A DNA stretch of 64,000 bases from contig CAKRDK010000002.1 in assembly GCA_934309475.1 (NCBI GenBank), positions 1 to 64,000 of the forward strand, given 5' to 3'. The notes beneath the pieces are model-generated. The model had not been told where the DNA came from. It saw nothing but the letters and a program-made list of their open reading frames with translations, and did no database searches. This stretch comes from an uncultured Roseburia sp. Lineage in GTDB: Bacteria > Bacillota > Clostridia > Lachnospirales > Lachnospiraceae. Shown piece after piece: positions 18,109-27,537 of this stretch; within the stretch, counting starts at the first letter, position 1; the number at the start of each line of letters is the position of its first letter. The position numbers and the translations under genes were made by a program.

Positions 18109-20421
18109 CTAAAGAGACGGCACGGTTGATAAGATGAACTTCATGTTTCCGACACATTCTACTTTTCCCATTCCAAACGGTAATATAAAATGGCTACCTT
18201 TTTTCACGGGCTGGCTGTTGACAATTCCGTCTCCCTCCACAACCGTTGCAAGCAAAAATGCTTCGTTCTGCACAAATTCCATTCTTCCTTCGACTTCAAG
18301 CTTCATGACTTTATAGTAACCGCAGCTGTATAATTCATGCAGTTCATTTTGAGAAAATCCTTCTGTGTGAAGCACAGAGTCCTCGATGGATTTTGCCGGC
18401 ACTGTGATGACATCAATACTTTTTTCAATGTGCAGCTCCCTCGGCTTTCCATTTGAAAGACGGTCGTAGTCATACACACGGTATGTGATGTCGCTGTTCT
18501 GCTGTGTCTCTAAAATGAGCAGTCCTCCTTTGATTGCATGAACCGTTCCCGGATTAATCTGGATAAAATCACCCTTCTTCACCGGTATCTCACGCAAAAA
18601 TTCCTGCCAGCGTCCCTGTTTTATCATGTCATTTAATTCCTGTTTGTCCCGCGCATTGTGCCCGATGACAAGACTTGCCCCCTCCGGGCAGTCTAACACG
18701 TACCAGCATTCTGTTTTTCCAAAAGAGCCATTCTCATGCTGCATCGCATAGGCATCATCCGGGTGCACCTGAATACTCAGATCATTTTTTGCGTCAATAA
18801 TCTTGATTAAAAGTGGAAATCTGTCGTAGTCCACATTTCCGAAAAGTTGTGGCTGTTTTTTCCACAATTCAGACAATTTCATTCCTGCAAATCTTCCGTC
18901 CGCCACCGCTGCATCTCCGTTTGGATGTGCCGCGATACCCCAGCATTCTCCGATGTCATTTCCCTCTACCGGATAGCCGAACTCTTTCCGCAATCTGCTT
19001 CCACCCCAGATATTGTGCGTAAAAACAGGATTTAAAAAAATCGGCTGGGCGTACGGCTGGTTTCTGGAGAGATTTTTGCCATTCTGTGCCATCACATCCC
19101 GATACCAGAATGCGGAATCTTTTACCGTGCGTTTCTGTGTCGCGAAATCCACATGAACCAGACCGAAGCGCTGGCGGTATCCCTCACTCCACTCGAAGTT
19201 ATCCAAAAAGGTCCACAGGAAATAGCCTCTGACATCCGCGCCCTCCTCGATTGCCTGTTCCATCTTGCCGATGTAGGCATCCAAAAATGCGATTCTTTCG
19301 GCATCATGCACTTTTCCATCTGCGGAGACCGCATCCGTGCAGGAAATGCCGTTTTCTGTGATATAAAGCGGAAGCGGATAGCGCTCACATAGGAAGCGGA
19401 TTCCATAGTAAAATGCCTCCGGTGTGACCGGCCAGTCGCTTGCCGTCCGCGGGAATCCCGGTGCGCGGTCAACAAATTCCGGTTCTCCATCTTTTCCTGC
19501 TCTGACAAAGTAACCGTTATAAATATTTTGCCCCATAAAATCAATCGGCTGGTGAATCAGTTCCATGTCCGTTTCTTTGATTTCCGGCAGATACTGCGCA
19601 TATTTTTTCAAGCCTTCTTCCGGGTAATGTCCGAGGAAAACAGGGTCTGAAAACCAGCTGACATTCCACGTCCAGTTGTCAATCGGATTGTAAAAGCCAA
19701 AGTATACTTTCTTTGCCGCTTCAATATCTTCCGGGCTGTCCGTGTACGGATATGCCACACCGCCGGTCGGCGCATAACCGATTTTGACAGGTCTTACGGC
19801 ACTCTCCCGCAATGCCTGCACTGCTTTTCCATGTGCCATCAGAAGATGATGCGCCACTAAAAACGTTTCCCTTGTGGTAAGGCGAAGTCCCGGCGCATGC
19901 ACGCCGCTTAAATGTCCAAGCCCTACGACACACTGCGGTTCATTTATGGTGATAAAGTATTCGCAGATATCCGAAAAACGCTCTGCCACTACCTTTGCAT
20001 ATGCTCCGAACCACTCTACTACCTCCGGATTCAGCCAGCCGCCGCGCTGCTGTAATTTTGCCGGGAATTCCCAGTGGAACAGGGTCAGATACGGCGTAAT
20101 TCCATTTTCTTTCATGGAAAAAATCATATCGCGGTAAAGCTGTACCGCCTCCTCATTCACCTCTCCGGTTCCATCCGGCAGAATCCTCGCCCAACTGATA
20201 GAAAAACGGTACGCGCGGATGCCAAGGTTTCTCATCAATGCATAGTCCTCTTTATAGTGATGCATATGGTCACAGGTCGTCTGTGCGGTCTGGTTCTGAT
20301 AAATGTGTCCGCCCTCCGCAAACGTGTCCCAGACACATGCTCCTCTTTTATCTGACGGGTCCGTACCCTCTACCTGATAGGCGCTGCTCGCAACGCCCCA
20401 TACAAAATCTTTCTGAAACAT
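18109..20421 (-). CDS. Fusion protein: GH1 beta-glycosidase + class I phosphomannose isomerase
   Basis: 770 residues in one uninterrupted frame. Residues 1-448 are a complete GH1 enzyme: acid/base E161 in TINEP, nucleophile E356 in YITENG, and FLDNFEWSEGY (406-415), which is the unphosphorylated-sugar type and lacks the Ser-Lys-Tyr set of phospho-glycosidases. Residues about 457-770 are a complete ManA: zinc ligands Q551 and H553 (IQVHPDD), E571 (GKTECWYVLD) and H628 (PGTVHAIKGG). There is no signal peptide, so it is cytoplasmic. The ManA half interconverts mannose-6-P and fructose-6-P, the last step for GH130-derived mannose; the GH1 half probably trims beta-linked gluco- or manno-disaccharides. 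GGAAGGAG 9 bases upstream sets the start. Confidence 0.9.
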   Translation of the reverse strand: MFQKDFVWGVASSAYQVEGTDPSDKRGACVWDTFAEGGHIYQNQTAQTTCDHMHHYKEDYALMRNLGIRAYRFSISWARILPDGTGEVNEEAVQLYRDMIFSMKENGITPYLTLFHWEFPAKLQQRGGWLNPEVVEWFGAYAKVVAERFSDICEYFITINEPQCVVGLGHLSGVHAPGLRLTTRETFLVAHHLLMAHGKAVQALRESAVRPVKIGYAPTGGVAYPYTDSPEDIEAAKKVYFGFYNPIDNWTWNVSWFSDPVFLGHYPEEGLKKYAQYLPEIKETDMELIHQPIDFMGQNIYNGYFVRAGKDGEPEFVDRAPGFPRTASDWPVTPEAFYYGIRFLCERYPLPLYITENGISCTDAVSADGKVHDAERIAFLDAYIGKMEQAIEEGADVRGYFLWTFLDNFEWSEGYRQRFGLVHVDFATQKRTVKDSAFWYRDVMAQNGKNLSRNQPYAQPIFLNPVFTHNIWGGSRLRKEFGYPVEGNDIGECWGIAAHPNGDAAVADGRFAGMKLSELWKKQPQLFGNVDYDRFPLLIKIIDAKNDLSIQVHPDDAYAMQHENGSFGKTECWYVLDCPEGASLVIGHNARDKQELNDMIKQGRWQEFLREIPVKKGDFIQINPGTVHAIKGGLLILETQQNSDITYRVYDYDRLSNGKPRELHIEKSIDVITVPAKSIEDSVLHTEGFSQNELHELYSCGYYKVMKLEVEGRMEFVQNEAFLLATVVEGDGIVNSQPVKKGSHFILPFGMGKVECVGNMKFILSTVPSL

Positions 20422-20449
20422 TTTTATTCTCCTTCCTTATTATGACTAC

Positions 20450-20660
20450 TTTTAAAAATGAAATTGCAGATTACTACGTTTGTGTTCCGCCAGAAGTTTG
20501 CAGTGGGCAGCGCAGACACGCTCCCGCTACTTATCGCTCGCAGCGGTACATAAGGTGCCAAAATACGGCACCTAAGTACCGGCGGCTCTAAAGTGTCTGC
20601 TTTTGCCCACTGCAAACTTCCGGCGGTATCCAATGTTGTGATTGCATTTTCATGTTTCAA
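20450..20660. repeat. Fold-back element B (about 200 bp inverted repeat) upstream of GH1-ManA
   Basis: The left arm (about 20458-20518, containing GAAGTTTGCAGTGGGCA and GCAGACAC) pairs with the right arm (about 20592-20654, containing GTGTCTGC and TGCCCACTGCAAACTTC). Pairing continues outward through CCGCC/GGCGG (20487-20490 and 20622-20626) to ATGAAA and TTTCAT. The loop holds a smaller hairpin with GGTGCC/GGCACC (about 20554-20572). It lies entirely between the GH1-ManA start and repeat copy A1, so it would form part of that gene's leader if transcription starts upstream. It shows no similarity to the A repeats. Only one copy is seen here. It could be a MITE-like element or a leader RNA. 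Confidence 0.75.
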
Positions 20661-20682
20661 TATCAGTTCCATTGATTTGTGC

Positions 20683-21001
20683 GATAAGTACCGGGACAAA
20701 AGGCAGCTCATAAATTAGTTGCTGACAATTGCACAAAGGCGGGACTATTTTGTGACTTTGGACGAATGCTAGAAAATCTTAGTATGCCTGTATGTTCCCA
20801 GTGATGTTCTGCCATGGACGGCAGAACAAGGCTTCACGAGCCACGGATGGCTCGTTGAATGCCGTTCACGTCACCCAGAGATAATCTTCCTCAGGCATAC
20901 TTAGACTTTTCTTACGTTCGCCCATCGGAACAAAACAGACTTGGCTTTGTGCAATTTGTCATCCAAATATCTATCCGCTGCCTTTTGCCCCGGTTCTTAT
21001 C
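20683..21001 (+). repeat. Structured repeat A, copy 1
   Basis: 319 bp. The outer arms GATAAGTACCGGGACAAAAG (20683) and CTTTTGCCCCGGTTCTTATC (end 21001) are complementary, as are GGCAGC/GCTGCC, TTGCACAAAG (about 20728-20737)/CTTTGTGCAA and AGTATGCCT/AGGCATACT (about 20781 and 20893). Between the arms are two small hairpins, GTTCTGCC...GGCAGAAC and ACGAGCC...GGCTCGT. The layout is a long imperfect stem with a branched head. It lies between the terminator of the CE17 gene and the leader of GH1-ManA. No ORF of note is inside. Confidence 0.9.
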
Positions 21002-21004
21002 AAG

Positions 21005-21042
21005 CAAAAAGCCCACCCGAACTTCCGTCCGGATGGGCTTTT
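21005..21042. terminator. Terminator of the mannan esterase/phosphorylase/transport operon
   Basis: GCCCACCCGAACTTCCGTCCGGATGGGC with AAAAA before and TTTTTT after. Read on the minus strand it follows the CE17 stop codon at once and would end the SBP-to-CE17 operon. Confidence 0.88.
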
Positions 21043-22179
21043 TTATTCTTCTTTTGAAGACGCTATAACTGATACCAGATAAAACGGTTTCACTGCCTCT
21101 TTCGGGGCTTCGATGAGCCGGATTGTCACTTCATGTGATGTATTTTCGATGTGCTCTGCAATGGTATCAAGTTCCAGATTATCTCCCCAGGTCTCGTCGA
21201 AGTTTGCATCTAAAAGGCCTGCCCTTTTTCCATCCAGAATTACCTCCGCTATCTGAGCGGGATGATCAATTATTCTGCGATACTGTATCCCGATACAGCT
21301 TCCTTTTACGGTAAATGTGATGCCTGCACCGGCAGCACCTGCCGTCCAGCCACCTTTGAAGCGGTCTGTGATTCCTTCCTGCGGCGTTTCATCCACGCAG
21401 AATCCGTCCAGTACCGCGTTCGCATTTTCACTTCGAAAGCGTACGGAATTTTCATATTCATTTGCTGTCAATGGTGCTTCTTTGACTACACATGTAGTTT
21501 CTTTTGTCTGCAAATCTCCCAATACCAACTCTAAAAAGCTGGTAATAATCTCTGCTTCCAGTCGGTGTCCAACATCATTTGGATGCAGGCTGTCCGGTGT
21601 TATCTCATCTTTTGGAATACTTCCATCCACCACTTTTGCAAACACACTGCTTTGCATACTCACACATGGAAGGTCGTAATACCTTCCTATTTTCGCATGC
21701 ATCAACTGTGCATTCGCACCGCTGTCATAGTAGACACTGTGCACCAAAAGCACTGCCGGATTCGTCTTCCACTTTAAAATCTTTCGCACCAGACCTTCGT
21801 ATGTCTCCAGAAAGTGCTCCGTGCTCTTGTCATTGACGGAAAATTCCACAATGACGAAATCAGGTTCTTTTTCCAGTAAATCCTCTTGTACACGCGCCAC
21901 CCCAAACTGCGACGTTGTGCCTCCGATTCCGGCATTGATATATTCAAATTCTGCCTGTGGAAAGGTCTGTTTCCACCAGGAATAAACATGATAGGCGTAA
22001 CATTTATCCTCTGCGGTTGCAAGCGAACCCTGTGTAATCGAACCGCCTACGAAGCCGATTTTTAACGCTTCTCCGGCTTTTGCACGTCTCATGCAGTCTT
22101 TTAAGCGCATGAGATTTCCTCTGTTTGCGAAAGCACGCTCCACTTCAATCCCATATCTTTCAATCAGTGATTCTTCCAT
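21043..22179 (-). CDS. CE17-like acetyl-mannooligosaccharide esterase with CBM35-like domain
   Basis: 378 residues from ATG at 22179 (GGAGAAG 6 bases upstream; a longer in-frame extension has no support and overlaps the previous gene). Residues about 38-210 are an SGNH hydrolase: GFVGGSITQGS (Ser47), IGGTTSQFG, EFSVNDKST and DSLHPNDVGH (catalytic Asp/His). Residues about 225-378 form a beta-sandwich resembling CBM35. There is no signal peptide. This two-domain layout and position match the CE17 esterase described in the Roseburia intestinalis mannan locus, which removes acetyls from mannosyl residues. It overlaps the CE2 gene by 16 bases, so translation is coupled. Exact positional specificity is inferred. 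Confidence 0.85.
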   Translation of the reverse strand: MEESLIERYGIEVERAFANRGNLMRLKDCMRRAKAGEALKIGFVGGSITQGSLATAEDKCYAYHVYSWWKQTFPQAEFEYINAGIGGTTSQFGVARVQEDLLEKEPDFVIVEFSVNDKSTEHFLETYEGLVRKILKWKTNPAVLLVHSVYYDSGANAQLMHAKIGRYYDLPCVSMQSSVFAKVVDGSIPKDEITPDSLHPNDVGHRLEAEIITSFLELVLGDLQTKETTCVVKEAPLTANEYENSVRFRSENANAVLDGFCVDETPQEGITDRFKGGWTAGAAGAGITFTVKGSCIGIQYRRIIDHPAQIAEVILDGKRAGLLDANFDETWGDNLELDTIAEHIENTSHEVTIRLIEAPKEAVKPFYLVSVIASSKEE

Positions 22180-23216
22180 ATTTCTTCTCCAAGACTTTCG
22201 ATATATGCTGCCAGTTCGTCTGCCATCTCTTCCGCCTCCGGAATCCGTAAATGCCCCGGTGTCCCTTTTCCGTTTCTGCGGTAGAGATAGTGATGTACCT
22301 GTGGCAGGCTGATTCTGCTGCAGACTTCTTCGATTGCTTCGTCCCATGCCGGGTGATGGCACAATAACGTGGTCGTTAAAATAATCTGGCTCTGCGGGTA
22401 GATGTTTAAGAGCTTTCTGATAAAATCTTCATAATGACGCTTCCACGTCTGTGCCATCCCACCATCCGGGTCTTCTGCCATATAGTCGACCGGATGGTTG
22501 TCATTTTGTCCGATTGCCACAATCACGACATGGGGACGATAGTCTGCAAAATTCCACTGTTTTGCCTCAGACAATGCCGGATTGTATTCGATTTTGTCAT
22601 AGCAGGACTCCATTCCGAGATACTGCGGTGCTGCAAACCATCCGGTTCCATCGAGCAGTGCAATGCCTCCCTGTGAGGTATCGTGAAGCTCTGCGTTTAA
22701 TTTTCTCGCGGTCATCCATGCATAGGAATACCAGCTGTTTGAATACTCCCCGTCATGGACAGGATCTTCTTTTCCAAGATATTCGACCGCCTCAGACACT
22801 TCACCGCAGGATACGCTGTCACCAAAGACCTCGATTCTTCTCTCCGGCTTTTTAGTGGGTGGGAGAACTTTCGCTCCCCCCTCTAAGAAAAAGCCGTGAA
22901 ACATGACCGTATGGCAGGAATCCATTCGTTTGAACAAAAGGATTTCATGCGTCCCATCCCCTAAGCCTTCTGCAAGAACATACGTGTGTGGCTTATCATC
23001 CGGCTCCAATGCAAATTTTTTCTGACTTCCATCAAGAAGGTATCCCATGTAATTTGTCCAATAGGCATGATGGTTTGTCAGTTCCACCGCACAGGATGTT
23101 CCGGTAAATTTTAGTTTTACATAGCTCGCCGCAAACACAAGAACCGGTGCCTGCGGATTCTCAAAATCAATTCTTCCGCTGTAACAAAGCTGCGGACAAT
23201 CCGGCATAATTTTCAT
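22164..23216 (-). CDS. CE2 family acetyl esterase
   Basis: 350 residues. An N-terminal jelly-roll domain (about 1-115, with VKLKFTGTSCAVEL) precedes an SGNH domain with EVFGDSVSCGEV (nucleophile Ser134), DTSQGGIALL, AIGQNDNHP and a late GTPGHLRIPEAEEMA containing the catalytic His. This two-domain order defines CE2. Without a signal peptide it should act on imported acetylated mannooligosaccharides, together with the CE17 enzyme, to make them accessible to the phosphorylases. ATG overlaps the stop of the upstream GH130 gene (ATGA), a sign of coupling. Confidence 0.88.
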   Translation of the reverse strand: MKIMPDCPQLCYSGRIDFENPQAPVLVFAASYVKLKFTGTSCAVELTNHHAYWTNYMGYLLDGSQKKFALEPDDKPHTYVLAEGLGDGTHEILLFKRMDSCHTVMFHGFFLEGGAKVLPPTKKPERRIEVFGDSVSCGEVSEAVEYLGKEDPVHDGEYSNSWYSYAWMTARKLNAELHDTSQGGIALLDGTGWFAAPQYLGMESCYDKIEYNPALSEAKQWNFADYRPHVVIVAIGQNDNHPVDYMAEDPDGGMAQTWKRHYEDFIRKLLNIYPQSQIILTTTLLCHHPAWDEAIEEVCSRISLPQVHHYLYRRNGKGTPGHLRIPEAEEMADELAAYIESLGEEIWKNH

Positions 23217-24235
23217 CGTTTTCCAATCTCTGTATCTTCTTCTCTTACCACACTGTGGTCTTTGATATAGTCAATAATTTCATCTAAATTTGTAAATGCA
23301 AGTCCTACATAGCTGTCTGCCGCTCCATAATAAACGGCAATCTTTCCACTCTCAGAGTCATGAATGGTAGCACATGGGAAGCATACATTCGGTACAAATC
23401 CACGTTCCTCATACCACTGTTCCGGTGTCAGAAGGAAGTTTTCGCAGCGGTATTTTACAATGGAAGGATTGTCAAGGTCTAAGATGGCACCACCGATGGA
23501 GTACACATAGCCATTGCAGGTTCCACTTACGCCATGGTAGAATAACAGCCATCCTTCCGAGGTCTCGATTGGGGCAGCTCCGCCACCAATTTTTAAGGAC
23601 TCCCACCATTCATTTCCTTTTCCCATGACATGTCTGTGTCTGCCCCAGTAAACCATATCAGGACTTTCACTCAGGAAAATGTCACCAAATGGTGTGTGGC
23701 CACTGTCAGACGGTCTAGAAAGCATCATGTAATTTCCGTTTACTTTTCTTGGGAAAAGCACGGCATTACGATTAAACGGAATAAATGGATTCTCAAGTCT
23801 TACGAATGTCTTGAAATCGGTTGTCTTCGCAAGACCAATGGATGCTCCGTAGAAATCCTGACACCAGATGATATAATAGGTATCTTCTACTTTTACCAGT
23901 CGCGGATCGTATGCGTAGCGCGGCATAAATGGTTTTCCTTCCTCATCCACGAACTGAATCTTTTCTTTATCAAATTCCCAATGGACGGCATCCTCACTTC
24001 TGCCGAGGTAAATGTATGGGATTCCGTTTGTCTGCTCGCCACGGAATACGCCGATGAAGGCTCCCTCGTATGGCATAACAGCGCTGTTAAAAATTCTCGC
24101 AACGCCCTCTACCGGATTACGTCCGATAATCGGGTTCTCGGAATATCTCCAGATTGGTGCTCCTGTTAAGTTTTCCGGTTTTTCCTGCCAAGGTACATTT
24201 GGAACCGCAGGGCTTATCATCTTATATTTGCTCAT
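23213..24235 (-). CDS. GH130 beta-1,4-mannooligosaccharide phosphorylase (GH130_2 type)
   Basis: 340 residues, five-bladed propeller family. The key motifs are NPIIGRNPVEGVARIFNSAVM at the start, YAYDPRLVKVEDTYYI with the catalytic Asp (about residue 113), MLSRPSDSGH, and GGGAAPIETSEGWLLFYHG for phosphate and sugar binding. The length (about 340) and sequence fit the mannooligosaccharide phosphorylase branch, which converts (Man)n plus phosphate to (Man)n-1 and mannose-1-phosphate. It is cytoplasmic. It is followed by the esterases and preceded by the second GH130 with a 14-base gap. Subfamily is assigned from length and motifs only. Confidence 0.9.
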   Translation of the reverse strand: MSKYKMISPAVPNVPWQEKPENLTGAPIWRYSENPIIGRNPVEGVARIFNSAVMPYEGAFIGVFRGEQTNGIPYIYLGRSEDAVHWEFDKEKIQFVDEEGKPFMPRYAYDPRLVKVEDTYYIIWCQDFYGASIGLAKTTDFKTFVRLENPFIPFNRNAVLFPRKVNGNYMMLSRPSDSGHTPFGDIFLSESPDMVYWGRHRHVMGKGNEWWESLKIGGGAAPIETSEGWLLFYHGVSGTCNGYVYSIGGAILDLDNPSIVKYRCENFLLTPEQWYEERGFVPNVCFPCATIHDSESGKIAVYYGAADSYVGLAFTNLDEIIDYIKDHSVVREEDTEIGKR

Positions 24236-24249
24236 AATGTCTACTCCTC

Positions 24250-25419
24250 TTATTTTTGTAATAATTTCAGATTTTTCTCAATTAATTCACATCTCTGTGC
24301 AACACATAACACCGAACGTCCCGGATCTTTTGGTGTCTCAAACACATAATCCAGCAATTTGTCGATTGTTGTAGTTGCAACATGCATTCTCGTATCGGAA
24401 GACGCATAGTATAAAAAGACTTCATTTTTCTCATTCACAATGGCTCCATTTGTGAATACAACGTTGCTGACATCTCCGATGCGTTCCTCTCCTCTTGGTC
24501 CAATCAAAAGACCGGATGGCTCTGCAATCACTTTCGATGGATCTTTCAAATCAGTTGCGAATGCATAGATGACATAGCGGAGTCCTGCCGCTGTATTCCG
24601 GACGCCGTGCGCAATGTGAATCCATCCCTTTTCTGTCTTAATTGGGGTTGCACCCGCACCATTTTTCGCTTCTGTGATAGTGTGATATTTTCTCAGGCTT
24701 GTCATCTTCTCTTCCTCGATGACGGCATGTGTGATGTCGTCACAAAGCCCGAAACCGATTCCTCCGCCGGAACCTGTCTCAATGAAGTCATCCATCGGTC
24801 TTGTATAGAACGCATATTTTCCATCTACAAACTCCGGATGCAGCACCACATTTCTCTGCTGTGGGGAATGTAAAGTCACAAGATTTTCCAGGCGTTCCCA
24901 GTGTTTTAAATCTTTTGTGCGGACAATTCCTGCTGCTGCCACTGCTGCGGATAAATCATTGACACTTTTGTCCTTGCTTTCCGAACAAAAGACGCCGTAG
25001 ATGTAGCCGTCCTCATGTTTTGTCAGTCTCATATCGTAGACGTTTGTCTCTTCCGGGCACACATCGTCTAACAGAATCGGATAATCCCAGAAACGGAATC
25101 CATCAATCCCGTTGTCACTTTCTGCGACTGCAAAAAAGGATTTTCTGTCATTTCCTTCCACACGCGCAACCAGATAGTATTTTCCATTTAATTCTATCGC
25201 GCCGGAATTCATGACTGCATTCACCCCTAGACGCTCCATAAAATATGGGTTTGTCTCGGTATCTAAGTCATATCTCCAGGTGAGGGGAATATGTTCTCTT
25301 GTGAGAATCGGATATTCATAACGGTCATAGATTCCATTGTAAAAAGATGTTTTTTTATTTTTACGTGACAGGAGTTTTTCCTGTTCTTCTAACAATTCAA
25401 AATATTTTTGATGTACCAT
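24250..25419 (-). CDS. GH130 4-O-beta-mannosyl-glucose phosphorylase (GH130_1 type)
   Basis: 389 residues, the typical length of the mannosylglucose phosphorylase branch. It has the long N-terminal helix ([21 protein letters not shown]), [35 protein letters not shown] with the catalytic Asp (about 131), and [19 protein letters not shown]. It uses phosphate to split Man-beta-1,4-Glc into mannose-1-phosphate and glucose. Its substrate is the product of the epimerase encoded 20 bases upstream, so the two act in series. No signal peptide. Confidence 0.92.
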   Translation of the reverse strand: MVHQKYFELLEEQEKLLSRKNKKTSFYNGIYDRYEYPILTREHIPLTWRYDLDTETNPYFMERLGVNAVMNSGAIELNGKYYLVARVEGNDRKSFFAVAESDNGIDGFRFWDYPILLDDVCPEETNVYDMRLTKHEDGYIYGVFCSESKDKSVNDLSAAVAAAGIVRTKDLKHWERLENLVTLHSPQQRNVVLHPEFVDGKYAFYTRPMDDFIETGSGGGIGFGLCDDITHAVIEEEKMTSLRKYHTITEAKNGAGATPIKTEKGWIHIAHGVRNTAAGLRYVIYAFATDLKDPSKVIAEPSGLLIGPRGEERIGDVSNVVFTNGAIVNEKNEVFLYYASSDTRMHVATTTIDKLLDYVFETPKDPGRSVLCVAQRCELIEKNLKLLQK

Positions 25420-25439
25420 TTTTCTCTTCTCTCTTTTAA

Positions 25440-26669
25440 CTATTTATGTAATTCCTGTATTGCATCCATTCTTCGCATTACCTCAATGCACATACGTCCA
25501 TTGTGATACGGACATTTCCATGGTTCTACGATTGGCTCACCTGCAACCGGACTTCCGTCTTTCCGCACAAGCCAGTACCATTCCGAACCCTCCCGGTGGT
25601 CTTTTACATACGTCTGGATAAAGTCCCACTCTGCGAGTGCTGCCTTTAAATATTCCACGCGTTCCGGCTCCTTCTGCCATCCGTTTAAGAAACCAATCAC
25701 GGTCTCCGCCTGTACCCACCAGACACGCTTCTCATCCACTTTTCCGCGGTCACACTCGTTTGCAAGGGATTTTCCATCGAACGCAGCCGTATAAATCTGT
25801 CGGGTCAGATCTTTTGTAATCGGGTAGATTCTCTTCTGATAAAGTTCTTCCCCTAACACCTCAACGCCCCTGTCTAACAGCCATGCCGTCTCGATGTCGT
25901 GTCCGTAGGAATGTAAGTCTAAGATGGAATGATACTTCGCATCGAAAAAGACTTCCTGCCGGTGTAAAATCGGATTATAGACTTTCTGCATAAAAATTTC
26001 TAAAATCCACGCCAGACGGCGTTTTACGTCCTCATCCCCGGAGACACGGTAAAGTTCTGTGTACGCTTCAAACACATGCAGCAGGGTATTCATTGTTTTT
26101 TCTGCCATGACACCGTTTTCCGATAATTTTTCATTCGACTCCGGTGTGAAATCTACGGTAAATGCTTCCAGATACCCTTCTTTGTCTGTACATTTCTCTT
26201 CGATTAAGGTGAACAATTTTCTTGCAAGCTCTAATGCCTCTTTGTCGCCGGACGCTTCATAATAGGAAGAAAGTGCGTAAATACAAAATGCCTGATTGTA
26301 AGTATGCTTTGTAGTATCCGCCGGTGTTCCGTCATAATGAAGCGACCAGTAGATTCCACCATATTTGTAGTCAATGCAGTGGTCTCTTAAAAATTCATAT
26401 CCATGCTTTGCATATGCCAACAGTGTTTCATCTTTTAACAGTGTGTAGGCATTCGCAAAAAACCAGGTAATCCGGCTGTTTAAAATACAGCCTTTTTCCG
26501 CTTTCTCATCAAGCTTTAGATTGTAGTCGAGATACCCGTAAAATCCTCCGTATGTCTCGTCCTTTAAGTTCTCCCAGAACGGGATAATTCCCGTTGTCAG
26601 TTCTTTTTCGATTTCCGCGCGCATCCGGGAAAGCTCTTCTGTTGGAATCCTCTGTTTTTTCTCTTCCAT
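25440..26669 (-). CDS. Cellobiose/mannobiose 2-epimerase
   Basis: 409 residues, (alpha/alpha)6-barrel of the AGE superfamily. The conserved catalytic histidine regions are [15 protein letters not shown] (about 252-266) and [17 protein letters not shown] (about 315-330), with WFWMLRKDG replaced here by WYWLVRKDG near the end. The enzyme turns the reducing-end mannose of mannobiose into glucose, giving Man-beta-1,4-Glc for the GH130_1 enzyme. It is cytoplasmic. It starts 7 bases after the permease gene. Assignment to mannobiose rather than cellobiose rests on locus context. Confidence 0.92.
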   Translation of the reverse strand: MEEKKQRIPTEELSRMRAEIEKELTTGIIPFWENLKDETYGGFYGYLDYNLKLDEKAEKGCILNSRITWFFANAYTLLKDETLLAYAKHGYEFLRDHCIDYKYGGIYWSLHYDGTPADTTKHTYNQAFCIYALSSYYEASGDKEALELARKLFTLIEEKCTDKEGYLEAFTVDFTPESNEKLSENGVMAEKTMNTLLHVFEAYTELYRVSGDEDVKRRLAWILEIFMQKVYNPILHRQEVFFDAKYHSILDLHSYGHDIETAWLLDRGVEVLGEELYQKRIYPITKDLTRQIYTAAFDGKSLANECDRGKVDEKRVWWVQAETVIGFLNGWQKEPERVEYLKAALAEWDFIQTYVKDHREGSEWYWLVRKDGSPVAGEPIVEPWKCPYHNGRMCIEVMRRMDAIQELHK

Positions 26670-26676
26670 TTCGCAC

Positions 26677-27537
26677 CTAACCTTTCACCGCTCCTGCTGC
26701 GATACCGCTGTAAATCTGTTTCTGACACAGGATAAACACAATCAGTGCCGGAAGTAACGAGATAATGACGCCCGCACAGATTAAGTTGTACTGGCTTCCC
26801 ATCGGACCGACGAAAGTATAAAGGGATACTGCCATCGTACGGATATTCTTATCCATCAGATAAAGATTTGCGCAGTAATATTCATTGTAAACACCGACGC
26901 CCTTTAAGATACATGCTGTCACAATCGCCGGTTTCAAAAGAGGAAGCATAATTTTCCAGTAAATCGTCCAGTAGGAAGCTCCGTCGATAATCGCCGACTC
27001 GTCTAACGACTTCGGAATGTTTTCCATAAACTGGATGAAGATATAAATCGAAATAACATCCGTTCCGCACATCATAATGATGTAACCGTATAATTTATTG
27101 ACCAGATGAAGTGTTGTCATAATGTTGTAAACCGTTACCTGCATTGCAACTGCCGGTAATAAGGACGCAATCAGGAACAGATTTCGGATTAATCCGTTTC
27201 CCGGGAATTTGAAACGGTCGAGCACATAGGCTAACTGCGTTCCGATGACAACGGAGACAAGCAGAACGCATACCATAACGATGACGGAATTTAAAAATGC
27301 TCTTCCCATATCAGCTTCCTGGAATGCCTTGATAAAGTTGTCAAAGTTCAGCCAGCTTTTCGGCAGTGTCATTACGCTTGTGGAATTGTATTCATCTGTT
27401 GTCTTAAATGCTGTAATCACACAGGATACCAGCGGTACCACTGCACATAATCCGAAGAAAATCAAAGAGGCATACTCAACGATAATCCAGATAATGCTTC
27501 CGACGGTATAGTGTTTTCTTCTCTTTGGCGTCTTCAT
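26677..27537 (-). CDS. ABC sugar transporter permease, MalG-like
   Basis: 286 residues, six membrane segments. The coupling-helix motif EAA...G appears as DESAIIDGASYWTIYWKIMLPLLKPAI (about 178-205), which docks to an ATPase. It begins directly after the stop of the partner permease. It forms the import channel for mannooligosaccharides with the MalF-like partner and the binding lipoprotein. There is no ATPase gene in the whole window, so an MsmX-type shared ATPase must energise it (inference). Confidence 0.93.
   Translation of the reverse strand: MKTPKRRKHYTVGSIIWIIVEYASLIFFGLCAVVPLVSCVITAFKTTDEYNSTSVMTLPKSWLNFDNFIKAFQEADMGRAFLNSVIVMVCVLLVSVVIGTQLAYVLDRFKFPGNGLIRNLFLIASLLPAVAMQVTVYNIMTTLHLVNKLYGYIIMMCGTDVISIYIFIQFMENIPKSLDESAIIDGASYWTIYWKIMLPLLKPAIVTACILKGVGVYNEYYCANLYLMDKNIRTMAVSLYTFVGPMGSQYNLICAGVIISLLPALIVFILCQKQIYSGIAAGAVKG

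Noticed and set aside
18109-20421. 6-phospho-beta-glucosidase
   Set aside because: The phosphate-binding Ser-Lys-Tyr set is replaced by FEWSEGY, the unphosphorylated-sugar type, and no PTS genes are near.
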